From the NCBI RefSeq assembly GCF_000286955.2, contig NZ_AJYK02000032.1, positions 1-45,958 on the forward strand: a stretch of DNA of 45,958 bases, read 5' to 3'. Both the position numbers and the translations under genes were made by a program. Source of the DNA: Vibrio rumoiensis 1S-45 (lineage in GTDB: Bacteria > Pseudomonadota > Gammaproteobacteria > Enterobacterales > Vibrionaceae). This document shows positions 35,296-44,255 of the stretch, piece by piece. Under the pieces are notes generated by a model, which had not been told where the DNA came from, ran no database searches, and worked only from the letters and a program-made list of their open reading frames with translations. Positions within the stretch are counted from its first letter, which is position 1. Each line of letters opens with the position of its first letter.

Positions 35296-36441
35296 CTATC
35301 TTGCGTCAAAAAACTCGGCTTTCTCTTCGGCTGATAAAAATGTCCACGCAACAAAGCGTGTCATTTTTTGCCCTTGCGACATGTGGATCACTTTCACTTG
35401 TTTTGCCCCAAGATTTTTCACTTGTTGTTCCAATAATGGGACGTTTTCTTGTTTTGAAACTAAGCTCGTGAACCAACACACTTGGTCTGAAAATTCTAAG
35501 CTTTCATTTGCCATAAGCTTTAAGAACGCAATTTCACCACCTTCATAGCATAATTCATTTTCAGTTCCAGCAAAGTTCAACACGGGCTTACCATCAGCTT
35601 TGATTGACGATGACTTTGATGATGAGTCTTTACTTTTGTTCAAATTTCGAACTTTACGTAAACTGCCTTCTGTTGCCTTTTCTAATGATTCGTGAAAAGG
35701 AGGATTACACATGGTTAAAGCGAATGTGTCCTGAGGCTTGATGATGCCAGAGAAAATACAGTTGGCGTCATTTTGTAGACGAAGCTTTATTTTGTTTTTA
35801 AGCTTTCTATTTGCCTGAATTAATAATTGTGCGGTTTTAACCGAAACAGGATCGATATCTGAACCTACAAAGTTCCAGTCGTAACTTGTCGCGCCTAAAA
35901 TAGGATAAATACAGTTAGCACCGGCACCGATATCTAATACCGAATATTTATGATTTGCAGAGCCTTTTATGTCTTCTTCGGCCAATTCATCAAGTTCCGA
36001 AGAGACTTCGGGTAATGTATTCACAGTCTCAGTTAAAAGATCCGCCAAATAATGAATGTAATCGACACGTCCTGGAATAGGTGGGCATAAATAGCCTTCA
36101 GGGATTTGCCAAAACTCTACGCCATAATGAGCTTTTAAAAGCGCTTCGTTTAATGCAACGACCGCTTTGGGTTCACTAAAGTTAACCGACTTTTCTCCGC
36201 GAGGGTTTAAAATTACAAATGGCGTTAAGTTGGGATTGGCTTTTTCTAGTTTTTCGAAATCATAGCGGCCTTTGTGAATATTTCTAGCATGCAAGCCTGC
36301 GGGTTTCGGTTCTTTTGAATAAGAAGGGTCTTTATTCTTATATGGAGACCTTCTCTGCTGTGATGTTTTAGTGGCAGAGCGGCTTGACTTGCTCGTCGAG
36401 CGAGCAGGGCGGTTTGGTTTCTGGTGGGTGCCAGATGACAT
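35296..36441 (-). CDS. rlmF: 23S rRNA (adenine1618-N6)-methyltransferase
   Basis: Methylates A1618 of 23S rRNA using S-adenosylmethionine. The 381-residue protein starts with a low-complexity basic tail (residues 1-45, rich in Ser, Lys and Arg), then the family block GLHARNIHKGRYDF, the SAM-binding segment VLDIGAGANCIYPILG and the catalytic NPPF tetrad in TMCNPPFHESLEKA. GGAG seven bases before the ATG at 36441 supports this start over an upstream TTG. The basic tail probably helps rRNA binding. Confidence 0.95.
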   Translation of the reverse strand: MSSGTHQKPNRPARSTSKSSRSATKTSQQRRSPYKNKDPSYSKEPKPAGLHARNIHKGRYDFEKLEKANPNLTPFVILNPRGEKSVNFSEPKAVVALNEALLKAHYGVEFWQIPEGYLCPPIPGRVDYIHYLADLLTETVNTLPEVSSELDELAEEDIKGSANHKYSVLDIGAGANCIYPILGATSYDWNFVGSDIDPVSVKTAQLLIQANRKLKNKIKLRLQNDANCIFSGIIKPQDTFALTMCNPPFHESLEKATEGSLRKVRNLNKSKDSSSKSSSIKADGKPVLNFAGTENELCYEGGEIAFLKLMANESLEFSDQVCWFTSLVSKQENVPLLEQQVKNLGAKQVKVIHMSQGQKMTRFVAWTFLSAEEKAEFFDAR

Positions 36442-36590
36442 AGAGATCTCCAAGGTATGAGTCTAATTTAAAGCGACGTGGATAATAGCGTATTTAATTG
36501 ATAATGCGTAGTAAGAAGGGGATAAACACATAGTATTAGTACGGAGGTAGCGTTATAGTCAATTTCTTTTACATTCAGTATCGAGATATT

Positions 36591-36986
36591 ATGAAACTTA
36601 CATCATTACTTTTACCCGCTTTTTTCACCTTAGCGAGCAGCGCTGTTTTTGCGCAAGATTGCAGTGATAAGACAGGTTGTGAAGAAAAAATTTGCCAGAT
36701 TGAAAAGCAATTAGACTTGGCAAAACAAAATAATAATAGCCATAAAGAAAAAGGGTTAACGACAGCACTTCAAAATGCGAAAGAGCATTGTACAACGGAT
36801 GGCTTAAGTGATGATTTAAAAGGTAAGATTGACGATGTGAAAGATGACATGTCTGAGCATCAAGATGATCTAAAAGAAGCGATGAAAGATCAAAAATTTG
36901 ATAAGGTCAGTAAGTACAAAGAAAAGTTAGCGGAAGATAATAAAAAATTAGAACAACTGAATTCCGAGCTCAATAAGCTGCAATAA
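36591..36986 (+). CDS. DUF1090 periplasmic protein (YqjC-like)
   Basis: A 131-residue protein with a signal peptide (MKLTSLLLPAFFTLASSAVF, cleavage after AFA-type Ala 21) followed by a fully helical, highly charged domain: CEEKICQIEKQLDLAKQNNN, then NAKEHCTTDGLSDDLKGKID and long Lys/Glu/Asp-rich coiled-coil repeats. Three Cys residues are conserved in the family. Function unknown; E. coli YqjC is linked to acid or alkaline stress regulons. Followed by a terminator. Confidence 0.88.
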   Translation: MKLTSLLLPAFFTLASSAVFAQDCSDKTGCEEKICQIEKQLDLAKQNNNSHKEKGLTTALQNAKEHCTTDGLSDDLKGKIDDVKDDMSEHQDDLKEAMKDQKFDKVSKYKEKLAEDNKKLEQLNSELNKLQ

Positions 36987-37018
36987 ACGATTCATATTTT
37001 TCTAAACGGCGTTCAATA

Positions 37019-37053
37019 AGCGATGTCCCACACAAGTGGCACATCGCTTTTTT
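37019..37053 (+). terminator. Terminator of the DUF1090 gene
   Basis: AGCGATGT (37019-37026) pairs with ACATCGCT (37041-37048), followed by TTTTTT. Confidence 0.9.
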
Positions 37054-37188
37054 GTTTTCGGAACTTGTCTTTAAAATGAAAAGGAATGTTCATTCATCTG
37101 AAATCTACGCCAGTCTAAACTTGATAACAATTAGCTATCACGATTCATTTTTATATTGATATCAATAAATGTAGATAGGCCAGAGGCT

Positions 37189-38346
37189 ATGACAAATACG
37201 TTAATGTACATTGCAGAAAAAGCACGTAGTGGCGTTTTCAAACCAAAATCCATTGCAAGCATACATAAAAAAGCGTTATTGCGAAGTCGCCAGAAGCGGC
37301 AAAATAGGATGTTATCTTCAGCACAATTTCATCAAGGCAAGGCCATCTCTAAACTTCCTAAAGAATTCAGTCATCAATCATCCTTTCAAACTTTTTGGAA
37401 ATACACCGTAGCAAGGCGTCAACTTCGTCCGAAAGATCAACTTCCTTACGTGCCCTTGAATTTGGATAAATTGAAAGAAGCCAGTAATGAACTTCGTATC
37501 ACTTGGCTTGGTCATTCAAACGTCTTTCTTGAAATTGAAAAACAACGAATTTTAATTGATCCCGTCTTCGAACATGCTTCTCCAGATATAGTAAAACTCT
37601 TTTTTAAACGTAATGTGAATGTTCCTACCGCAAGAGAAAGCTTGCCTATTCCAGATGTCATCGTTATATCTCACGATCATTATGATCATTTAGAAAAAAC
37701 AACCATGCAGTTTTATGCCGATAAGAAGGTTTATTTTTTAGTGCCATTAGGCGTGGGCGAACACCTCGAACGTTGGGGGGTTGCACCGTCAAAAATAAAA
37801 GAATTGGATTGGTGGGAAGCGGTAACTATTAATGGCGTTACATACACGGCGACACCAGCGAATCATCAATCAGGACGAACAGGCTTTGATACGAACAAAA
37901 CATTATGGGCATCATGGTGTATTCGTAGTCAAAATGCGTCGGTATTCTACAGTGGTGATAGTGCTTATAGTCAACACTTCAAAGAAATTGGTGAGAGAAT
38001 GGGGCCTTTTGATGTTGCCTTTATGGAAGTGGCCGCGAATGTCAAAAAAGGGCGAGGTTTTCCTGTCGAGAATTGGGGACACATGCAAGCAAGACACACA
38101 CTCAAAGCCTTTCATGATGTTAAAGCAAAAAGTTTGTTTCCTGTACATTGGTCCACTTATGAATTATTCACCCATAAATGGGATGAGCCAATGCAAGATT
38201 TAATGGAAGAAACCAAACGAAAACCTATTTCTCTGATAACTCCACTGGTTGGAGAAACCATTTATCTTCATTCTCCACAAGCTCAAATAAGGTGGTGGGA
38301 TGAAACAAATTTGAATGTAGACAGTAGCCGTTGCTGTAAAGCGTAA
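37189..38346 (+). CDS. Metallo-beta-lactamase-fold hydrolase, NAPE-PLD/RomA-like
   Basis: A 385-residue protein of the metallo-beta-lactamase superfamily. The metal motif is ISHDHYDHLEKTT (HxHxDH), with ITWLGHSNVFLEIEKQRILID just before it, FYSGDSAYS for the bridging aspartate, and PVHWSTYELF for the last histidine. The arrangement fits the N-acyl-phosphatidylethanolamine phospholipase D / RomA subgroup, probably acting on a phospholipid-like ester, though the substrate is not established. The ATG at 37189 is preferred over an upstream TTG. Confidence 0.88.
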   Translation: MTNTLMYIAEKARSGVFKPKSIASIHKKALLRSRQKRQNRMLSSAQFHQGKAISKLPKEFSHQSSFQTFWKYTVARRQLRPKDQLPYVPLNLDKLKEASNELRITWLGHSNVFLEIEKQRILIDPVFEHASPDIVKLFFKRNVNVPTARESLPIPDVIVISHDHYDHLEKTTMQFYADKKVYFLVPLGVGEHLERWGVAPSKIKELDWWEAVTINGVTYTATPANHQSGRTGFDTNKTLWASWCIRSQNASVFYSGDSAYSQHFKEIGERMGPFDVAFMEVAANVKKGRGFPVENWGHMQARHTLKAFHDVKAKSLFPVHWSTYELFTHKWDEPMQDLMEETKRKPISLITPLVGETIYLHSPQAQIRWWDETNLNVDSSRCCKA

Positions 38347-38409
38347 TTCAACATTGTAAAAACGATAGAGTCAAAAAGTATCATCAGAGCCTAGATTGAA
38401 TGGTAAACT

Positions 38410-38419
38410 GGGTATACCC
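38410..38419. repeat. Palindrome GGGTATACCC
   Basis: A ten-base palindrome upstream of the helicase gene, similar to the ends of the 88-base repeat at 17391-17478. Possibly a remnant. Confidence 0.3.
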
Positions 38420-38472
38420 ACACTTTACTCTGAAGTGTTTATTTTTCATTTTTGTATTATTTAGGTTCATCT

Positions 38473-39744
38473 ATGTCGTTTCAATCTCTTGGTTTATCTG
38501 CTTCTATCCTCGAAACACTTCGCAAGCTTGGCATTACCGAACCAACACCAGTGCAATCTGAAGCGATTCCTTTGGTTTTACAAGGTAAGGATGTCATTGC
38601 GAGTGCGCAAACCGGTACAGGGAAAACGGCGGCTTTTGGATTGCCAATTATTCAAAAAATCTTGGATGCACAAACACTGACGGATGTTATTGAAAATGAT
38701 GAAATAGACACGCCTAAATCTAAAGCAGCATGTGTAAAAGCATTAGTGCTAACGCCAACGCGCGAGCTTGCTCAACAAGTATTTGAAAGTTTAACATCAT
38801 ATAATCAAGGCCTTAAGATAGTGGTGGTTTATGGTGGAACCAGCATGAGCGTTCAAACTAAGCATTTGTCTTCTGGTGCGGATATTGTGGTGGCGACGCC
38901 TGGTCGTTTGCTTGATCACTTATTTGTGGGGAATATTCATCTAAACAATGCACAAACCCTTGTGTTAGATGAGGCAGATCGAATGATGGATATGGGCTTT
39001 ATGCCTGATCTACAGCGGATTTTACGCAGAATGAGTCATGAGAAACAAACGTTATTTTTTTCTGCGACCTTTACTAAGCGTATTCGAGAAGTGGCTTATA
39101 AACTGTTAAAAGATCCGGTTGAAGTACAAATAGCATCGGAGAATAGTACCGCGGATTTGGTTGAACAAATGGTTTACCCAGTGAATAAGTCCCGTAAACG
39201 AGAATTGCTTTCTTATCTTATTGGTTCAAGAAATTGGCGACAGGTTTTGGTTTTTACTAAGACTAAACAAACGTCGGATTCTTTGGCAAAAGAGCTAAAA
39301 TTAGATGGTATAGAGGCCGCTTCTATTAATGGAGATAAAAGCCAAGGAGCAAGACAAAAAGCGTTAGATGATTTTAAATCAGGCAAAGTTAGGGCATTGA
39401 TAGCGACGGATGTCGCGGCAAGAGGTTTGGATATTCAACAATTACCGCATGTTGTGAACTATGAGCTACCATTTCAAGCTGAAGACTATGTACATCGTAT
39501 CGGGCGTACTGGGCGAGCAGGAGAAGTGGGACAAGCGATTTCATTAATGTGCCCACAAGAACAATATTTGCTTGATGCTATTGAAACGTTATTGGATACC
39601 CGGTTACCTCAACAGTGGTTGCCGGGCTATGAGCCGACTTTTGAAGAGGAAGCAGCAACGGCACCCAAACGCACTCGATCTTCAGAAAAACGTAAGCTCA
39701 AAGCAAAGCTGAATATTCATAAGCAGCGTGGTAAGCGCCGTTAA
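38473..39744 (+). CDS. DEAD-box RNA helicase, RhlE group
   Basis: A 423-residue ATP-dependent RNA helicase with all core motifs: Q motif (EPTPVQSEAIP), AQTGTGKTAAFGLP, PTRELAQQ, TPGRLLDH, DEAD (VLDEADRMMDMGF), SAT (FFSATF), TDVAARGLDIQ and HRIGRTGRAG. The short basic tail (KRTRSSEKRKLKAKLNIH) and DRMMDMGFMPDLQRIL fit the RhlE type. It remodels rRNA or mRNA structure in ribosome assembly, often at low temperature. The start is MSFQSLGLS at 38473. Its stop overlaps that of the convergent TetR gene. Confidence 0.92.
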   Translation: MSFQSLGLSASILETLRKLGITEPTPVQSEAIPLVLQGKDVIASAQTGTGKTAAFGLPIIQKILDAQTLTDVIENDEIDTPKSKAACVKALVLTPTRELAQQVFESLTSYNQGLKIVVVYGGTSMSVQTKHLSSGADIVVATPGRLLDHLFVGNIHLNNAQTLVLDEADRMMDMGFMPDLQRILRRMSHEKQTLFFSATFTKRIREVAYKLLKDPVEVQIASENSTADLVEQMVYPVNKSRKRELLSYLIGSRNWRQVLVFTKTKQTSDSLAKELKLDGIEAASINGDKSQGARQKALDDFKSGKVRALIATDVAARGLDIQQLPHVVNYELPFQAEDYVHRIGRTGRAGEVGQAISLMCPQEQYLLDAIETLLDTRLPQQWLPGYEPTFEEEAATAPKRTRSSEKRKLKAKLNIHKQRGKRR

Positions 39745-40460
39745 GTATTACAGGGTTCTGCTGGTGGCATGACGATCATTTCACTTAAACAGCTCGGATG
39801 TTCCAGCTGTTCTTGAGGAATGTGTAATTGGGTGCTAAGTAAGTGATTAAACTGTTGCCAGTGCTTAAACATAGCATCTTGATCATCTGCTGTATCAAAA
39901 GCATGTTCCATTAATGGTCGTAAAGTGCACCCCGCATGGCTATAAATCGTCGTTTGCCAACGCAAAGCTTTAATAGTGAGTGGGGAGTCTGGGAAGTCTT
40001 GCTTGAATTGGTTAAAAAGCCTTTCTATTAGTTGATGGTCTCGTTTACTTGGTTCTAGAAAGTAACTGACCATTTTCTTTTCTTGTCTAACCGCATCTGC
40101 TAAAAATTGTATCGCTCGTGGATCATGCAAACTGCACGCTAAAACACGATTCATTAATTTATAAAGTTGAATGTTTGCAGGTAACCCATCGGGTAAAGAT
40201 TCAATGATAAATTGGAAGTATTGTTGGAAATAGTGGTAAATATCATCACTGATGTGTTGCCAGATTTTTTCTTTGCTTCCAAAGTGATAGCGCAAGAGGC
40301 TATGAGATACACCGGCTTGCTCACTGATCTGCCTTAGCGATACTTTCTTGTAGCCAAATTGGCAGAATAACTGTCCGGCAATCTTTAAAATTGCTTTTTT
40401 TGTCTGCTCTGCTTCTTGTGCGCTACGGCGACCTTGTTTTTTATCCGCTACCGAATTCAC
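39741..40460 (-). CDS. TetR/AcrR family transcriptional regulator
   Basis: A 239-residue regulator with an N-terminal helix-turn-helix (about residues 20-66: AILKIAGQLFCQFGYKKVSL, RQISEQAGVSHSLLRYHFG, SKEKIW) and a larger C-terminal ligand domain. The stop codon overlaps the convergent helicase stop (TTAA shared). Its own promoter region holds inverted repeats (see 40512). No adjacent target gene is obvious; the ligand is unknown. Confidence 0.9.
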   Translation of the reverse strand: MNSVADKKQGRRSAQEAEQTKKAILKIAGQLFCQFGYKKVSLRQISEQAGVSHSLLRYHFGSKEKIWQHISDDIYHYFQQYFQFIIESLPDGLPANIQLYKLMNRVLACSLHDPRAIQFLADAVRQEKKMVSYFLEPSKRDHQLIERLFNQFKQDFPDSPLTIKALRWQTTIYSHAGCTLRPLMEHAFDTADDQDAMFKHWQQFNHLLSTQLHIPQEQLEHPSCLSEMIVMPPAEPCNT

Positions 40461-40511
40461 AGTCTTTCCAACTTAACGTTTCATTAAATAACATTTTGCC
40501 CAAGCCACAAA

Positions 40512-40540
40512 AATGCACTCTTAAATTAGGTAAGTGCATT
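40512..40540. promoter_or_regulatory. Inverted repeat upstream of the TetR gene, candidate operator
   Basis: AATGCACT (40512-40519) and AGTGCATT (40533-40540) are exact reverse complements 52 bases before the TetR start. A smaller palindrome TTCCATTGGAA lies just beyond. Autoregulation by the TetR protein is plausible. Confidence 0.45.
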
Positions 40541-40631
40541 ATGAATAGAGTGTTCCATTGGAATAGTATACTTATTTACGGAAAGCATATCTAAGTAAAA
40601 CCAAGCTTTTGTGGTGTAGCTTGGACATTGT

Positions 40632-40651
40632 GGTTACGGTGTAACCTTTTT
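40632..40651 (+). terminator. Plus-strand terminator in the TetR/ltaE gap
   Basis: GGTTAC (40632-40637) and GTAACC (40641-40646) with a GGT loop, followed by TTTTT. It has no annotated plus-strand gene in front, so it may end a short transcript that starts in the TetR promoter region; a 17-codon ORF lies at 40541-40594. Confidence 0.5.
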
Positions 40652-40664
40652 AGGTTGTTGGTTA

Positions 40665-40711
40665 TGAAAAATAAAGCGGCTTTGCATGATGAAAAGCGTT
40701 ACGCAAAGCCG
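40665..40711 (-). terminator. Terminator of ltaE
   Basis: On the minus strand CGGCTTTGC and GCAAAGCCG form a long stem, followed by CTTTATTTTT. Confidence 0.85.
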
Positions 40712-40742
40712 TTGTGGTGTTAGATGCATGTTTGCTAATTAA

Positions 40743-41750
40743 TTAAGCGCTATACATTGCCAGTTTTTCTAACAGAGTATGAACATCATCTTGAGTGATA
40801 TCATTGTGCAGAACAAATCGTAGTGGATTGCCTGAACTGATGATGATGCCATCTTTGCGTAAGTTTTGCTGTAAATGAGCCGTGTTGATATGTTCAGCTA
40901 CTTTGGTAAAGACAATGTTGGTTTGAACTTGTTCTAAGTTCACCTCAAAACCGGGTAATGTATTTAAGCCTTGAGCAAGTATTTGAGCATTCGCATGATC
41001 AACTTTTAATTGATCGATTTGCTCCGTTAAAGCCAGTTTACCCGCGGCGGCAAGAATACCGGCTTGGCGCATACCACCACCTAACATTTTACGGATACGT
41101 CTTGCTTTGGTAATAAACGCTTTATTGCCGAGTAATAACGAGCCTACAGGTGCAGATAACCCTTTAGATAAACAAATGGTCATAGAATCAAAGTGACAAG
41201 CGATCTCTTTGATATCGACATTTAGGGCGACCGCTGCATTGTAGACGCGAGCACCATCAAGGTGTAATTGAAGGTTATGCTCATTAGCAAATTCACGAGC
41301 TTCTTTTAAGTAACTTAAAGGAAGCACTTTACCATTGATAGTATTCTCTAAGCTTAGTAGTTTTGTTTGAGCAAAATGAATGTCATCAGGTTTAATGGCT
41401 TTTTTTAGCTTTTTCAGACAAATAGTACCATCTCTTTCATTTTCAATCGGCTGAGGTTGGATCGACCCTAGCACTGCCGCACCACCACCTTCAAATTTAT
41501 AGTTATGCGCTTGTTGACCACATAAATATTCTTCACCACGTTCACAATGAGACATTAAACCAAGCAGGTTGGCTTGAGTGCCAGAGGAAGTAAAAATGGC
41601 CGCTTCAAAGCCATGACGTTCTGCTGCCCACATTTCCAAAGCATTAATGGTTGGGTCGTCACCGTAAACATCATCACCAACAATGGCATTGGCCATAGCG
41701 ATACGCATTGCTTCAGTAGGGTGTGTTACCGTGTCAGAACGAAAATCCAT
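40743..41750 (-). CDS. ltaE: Low-specificity L-threonine aldolase
   Basis: A 335-residue PLP enzyme splitting L-threonine or L-allo-threonine into glycine and acetaldehyde. Family marks are DFRSDTVTHPTEAMR at the start, VYGDDPTINALE, FTSSGTQANLLGLMSH, LHLDGARVYNAAVAL and the cofactor lysine Lys196 in CLSKGLSAPVGSLL. Length and pattern match E. coli LtaE. Single-gene transcript with its own terminator. Confidence 0.95.
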   Translation of the reverse strand: MDFRSDTVTHPTEAMRIAMANAIVGDDVYGDDPTINALEMWAAERHGFEAAIFTSSGTQANLLGLMSHCERGEEYLCGQQAHNYKFEGGGAAVLGSIQPQPIENERDGTICLKKLKKAIKPDDIHFAQTKLLSLENTINGKVLPLSYLKEAREFANEHNLQLHLDGARVYNAAVALNVDIKEIACHFDSMTICLSKGLSAPVGSLLLGNKAFITKARRIRKMLGGGMRQAGILAAAGKLALTEQIDQLKVDHANAQILAQGLNTLPGFEVNLEQVQTNIVFTKVAEHINTAHLQQNLRKDGIIISSGNPLRFVLHNDITQDDVHTLLEKLAMYSA

Positions 41751-41845
41751 GATGTATTCCTTATGAAATTGAAGAGGATATTGAATAAAGCGTCGTAGTG
41801 TTCAATGTTTAAATCCGAATGTGCTTCATGATCAAGTCACTATAA

Positions 41846-42367
41846 TTAATCGAAGTGGCCACATAATTTTGCTTTGCTAATACAAGTGATGGTTTTTGCA
41901 TCGGTAATTTCATCATCTCGAATCCATTGTTCGATGGTGTGAAGATCCACTTCAATGACCTCAATAACTTCGTCATCATCCAAGTTTAATGATTCTGTTC
42001 TTGTGAGATCCGATGCTACAAAGAGGTGTTGAATTTCATCACAGAATCCAGCAAGCGGTGTACATTGCCCTAATGGATGAAGCGATGCCGATAGATAACC
42101 TGTTTCTTCTGTGAGTTCACGTTGAGCGCATTCAATTGGAGCTTCGTCATTCTCAATAGTTCCTGCCGGCAACTCCAGAATCCATTTATTTAACGATGGA
42201 CGAAACTGTTTTAATAAAATGATCTGGCCGTTCTTTGTGATTGGAAGAATAACGGCGGCACCTGGATGGACAATAGTCGTGTGACGAATGATCTTTCCAT
42301 TGGGTAAGTGAGCGTCTTCTTCTACCAACTCAATGTTTTTCCATTTATGTATTGTCTGCTTATCCAT
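41846..42367 (-). CDS. NUDIX hydrolase, ADP-ribose pyrophosphatase-like
   Basis: A 173-residue NUDIX enzyme hydrolysing a nucleoside diphosphate linked to another group, most likely ADP-ribose or an ADP-sugar. The NUDIX box is complete: GTIENDE, seven residues, then RELTEETGY. ILELPAGTIE just before it and LGQCTPLAGFCDEIQHLFVA after it are typical of the ADP-ribose subgroup. The ATG at 42367 is chosen, but a TTG at 42376 lies nearer to AAAGGA and could be the real start, adding three residues. Confidence 0.88.
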   Translation of the reverse strand: MDKQTIHKWKNIELVEEDAHLPNGKIIRHTTIVHPGAAVILPITKNGQIILLKQFRPSLNKWILELPAGTIENDEAPIECAQRELTEETGYLSASLHPLGQCTPLAGFCDEIQHLFVASDLTRTESLNLDDDEVIEVIEVDLHTIEQWIRDDEITDAKTITCISKAKLCGHFD

Positions 42368-42571
42368 AAAGCGCAATGGTCCTTTAACTCAGTAGATTTC
42401 CATACTGCCATTGAGACTATTATTTGAAAAGATTTATTCGGTAACAATTCAATTGGGCGCTCAAAATGCACGCTAAAATCAACAATCATATTGATCTAAC
42501 GTAAGAAAAGTATTCACCTTTGTTTCAGAATAAGCGAAAGTAATACTATCAATTGGTTTTAGGGGAAAAGC

Positions 42572-44236
42572 ATGGAAAGCGCACAAGCTCGAACGTCTGC
42601 ACAACGTTCATTATTATCCGAGCGTATCAATAAATTGGTTCAAGCATTGTCTGATGGTGTTTACGAGCGTGAAGACACTATCAAACTTTGTCTTCTCGCG
42701 GCGTTATCTGGTGAAAGTGTATTTTTGCTTGGTCCTCCAGGGATTGCAAAAAGTTTGATCGCCAAACGTTTGATCCAAGCTTTTGAGAGCAGCAGTTATT
42801 TTGAATATCTGATGACGCGCTTTTCTACCCCAGAAGAGGTGTTTGGTCCATTAAGCATTCAAGAGCTAAAGGACAATGGGCGCTATGTTCGCTTAACCGA
42901 TGGCTACCTTCCAACATCACAAGTGGTTTTCTTAGACGAAATTTGGAAAGCCGGGCCAGCAATTCTTAATACTTTATTAACGGTTGTGAATGAAAAGACA
43001 TTCAAAAATGGCAGCGATGTCGAACCGGTTCCTATGCGATTGCTTATCTCAGCATCTAACGAACTGCCCACAGAAGACAGTGGGTTAGAAGCTTTATATG
43101 ATCGTATGTTAGTTCGAGTATTCATTAACCGAATTCAAAATAAACAAAACTTTCGTTCAATGCTAACGGTTGGAACTGCGCAAGAGGCCAGAGTGCCTGA
43201 AGGGTTGGCAATTAAGGATGAGGAATACCATCAATGGCTACAAGAATTAGATCAGCTTGATTTATCGGAAGCCATGTTTGAAAAACTCTTTCAACTTAAA
43301 ATCATGATTGAAGCAAAAGAAAACACACCAAGCCAAGAGGGCCAGCCCCCCGGTGATATGTATGTTTCGGATAGACGTTGGAAAAAAGCCGTTAAACTAT
43401 TAAAAGCCAGTGCGTATTTTAATGGTCGCGATGAAATCAATGCATTAGATTTGATGCTCTTGCAAGATTGCTTATGGAATTCACCTCATTCACGTTTAAC
43501 TGTTCGAGAATGCATTTCTTCATTTGCTAGTGATCATGCCTACAACCAAACAAAAATTCGTCAAGATATTGAATTGCAACAAAATCAGTTATCTCAATTA
43601 GAAGAAGCTATTACCGATAAGTTTTCTATGGTGTTGTCGGCAGATACTGAAGGGACTATTCGTCGAAAAAATGTATACCACTACAACTTATCGCATGCCA
43701 AACGTTATCAAGTGGGTAATACTTCTGATCTGGTTAAGCTGGTCTTACTTCAAAGCAATCTATCCGTCACCGATCATGACACTGGTGATAGCCGTTGGGT
43801 TTATGTACCTTATAAAGAATTAGAGCAATTAATCAAAGATGGCGGTGGTGATGCTTATGGTTTTGTAAATAAGAAAACCACACTATGCCGTTTCCACTTT
43901 GAAGTTGATGTTAGTCAGAAATTGGTGATCAAAGACATTGCTAATCGCGCCATTGCAGTGACATTAGCGACGAACCAAGGTTTCGATAAATCGGTTTTAG
44001 AAAATTGGCATACAACATCACTGTCAGTGAACCAATCTTTAAAAGAATCTGAGTTTGAAATTAGAAGTGCTAAATCGGAATTTCATGCCAGTCTTCCACA
44101 CAGTTTTCTTGATAAATCTTTACCATTGTTGGTGGAATCCAGCTTACAAGAACTCACCGGGTTAGTGGCAAAACTTCAAGAAGACAGTGAATTGGCTGTT
44201 AATAAAGTGAATCGACTTGATGAAGCTTTCGAATAA
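42572..44236 (+). CDS. ravA: MoxR-type AAA+ ATPase RavA
   Basis: A 554-residue AAA+ ATPase (E. coli 498). Walker A is GPPGIAKS (residues 54-61) and Walker B VVFLDE (118-123), with MTRFSTPEEVFGPLSIQELK, IWKAGPAILNTLLTVVNEK and YVSDRRWKKAVKLLKASAYF matching E. coli RavA. In E. coli it binds the lysine decarboxylase LdcI and, with ViaA, affects respiratory complexes and aminoglycoside uptake. The extra length is mostly in the C-terminal half. The ribosome-binding site is AGGGGAAAAGC. It is 19 bases before viaA. Confidence 0.96.
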   Translation: MESAQARTSAQRSLLSERINKLVQALSDGVYEREDTIKLCLLAALSGESVFLLGPPGIAKSLIAKRLIQAFESSSYFEYLMTRFSTPEEVFGPLSIQELKDNGRYVRLTDGYLPTSQVVFLDEIWKAGPAILNTLLTVVNEKTFKNGSDVEPVPMRLLISASNELPTEDSGLEALYDRMLVRVFINRIQNKQNFRSMLTVGTAQEARVPEGLAIKDEEYHQWLQELDQLDLSEAMFEKLFQLKIMIEAKENTPSQEGQPPGDMYVSDRRWKKAVKLLKASAYFNGRDEINALDLMLLQDCLWNSPHSRLTVRECISSFASDHAYNQTKIRQDIELQQNQLSQLEEAITDKFSMVLSADTEGTIRRKNVYHYNLSHAKRYQVGNTSDLVKLVLLQSNLSVTDHDTGDSRWVYVPYKELEQLIKDGGGDAYGFVNKKTTLCRFHFEVDVSQKLVIKDIANRAIAVTLATNQGFDKSVLENWHTTSLSVNQSLKESEFEIRSAKSEFHASLPHSFLDKSLPLLVESSLQELTGLVAKLQEDSELAVNKVNRLDEAFE

Positions 44237-44255
44237 CTAAGGTTAAGAACTCTTT

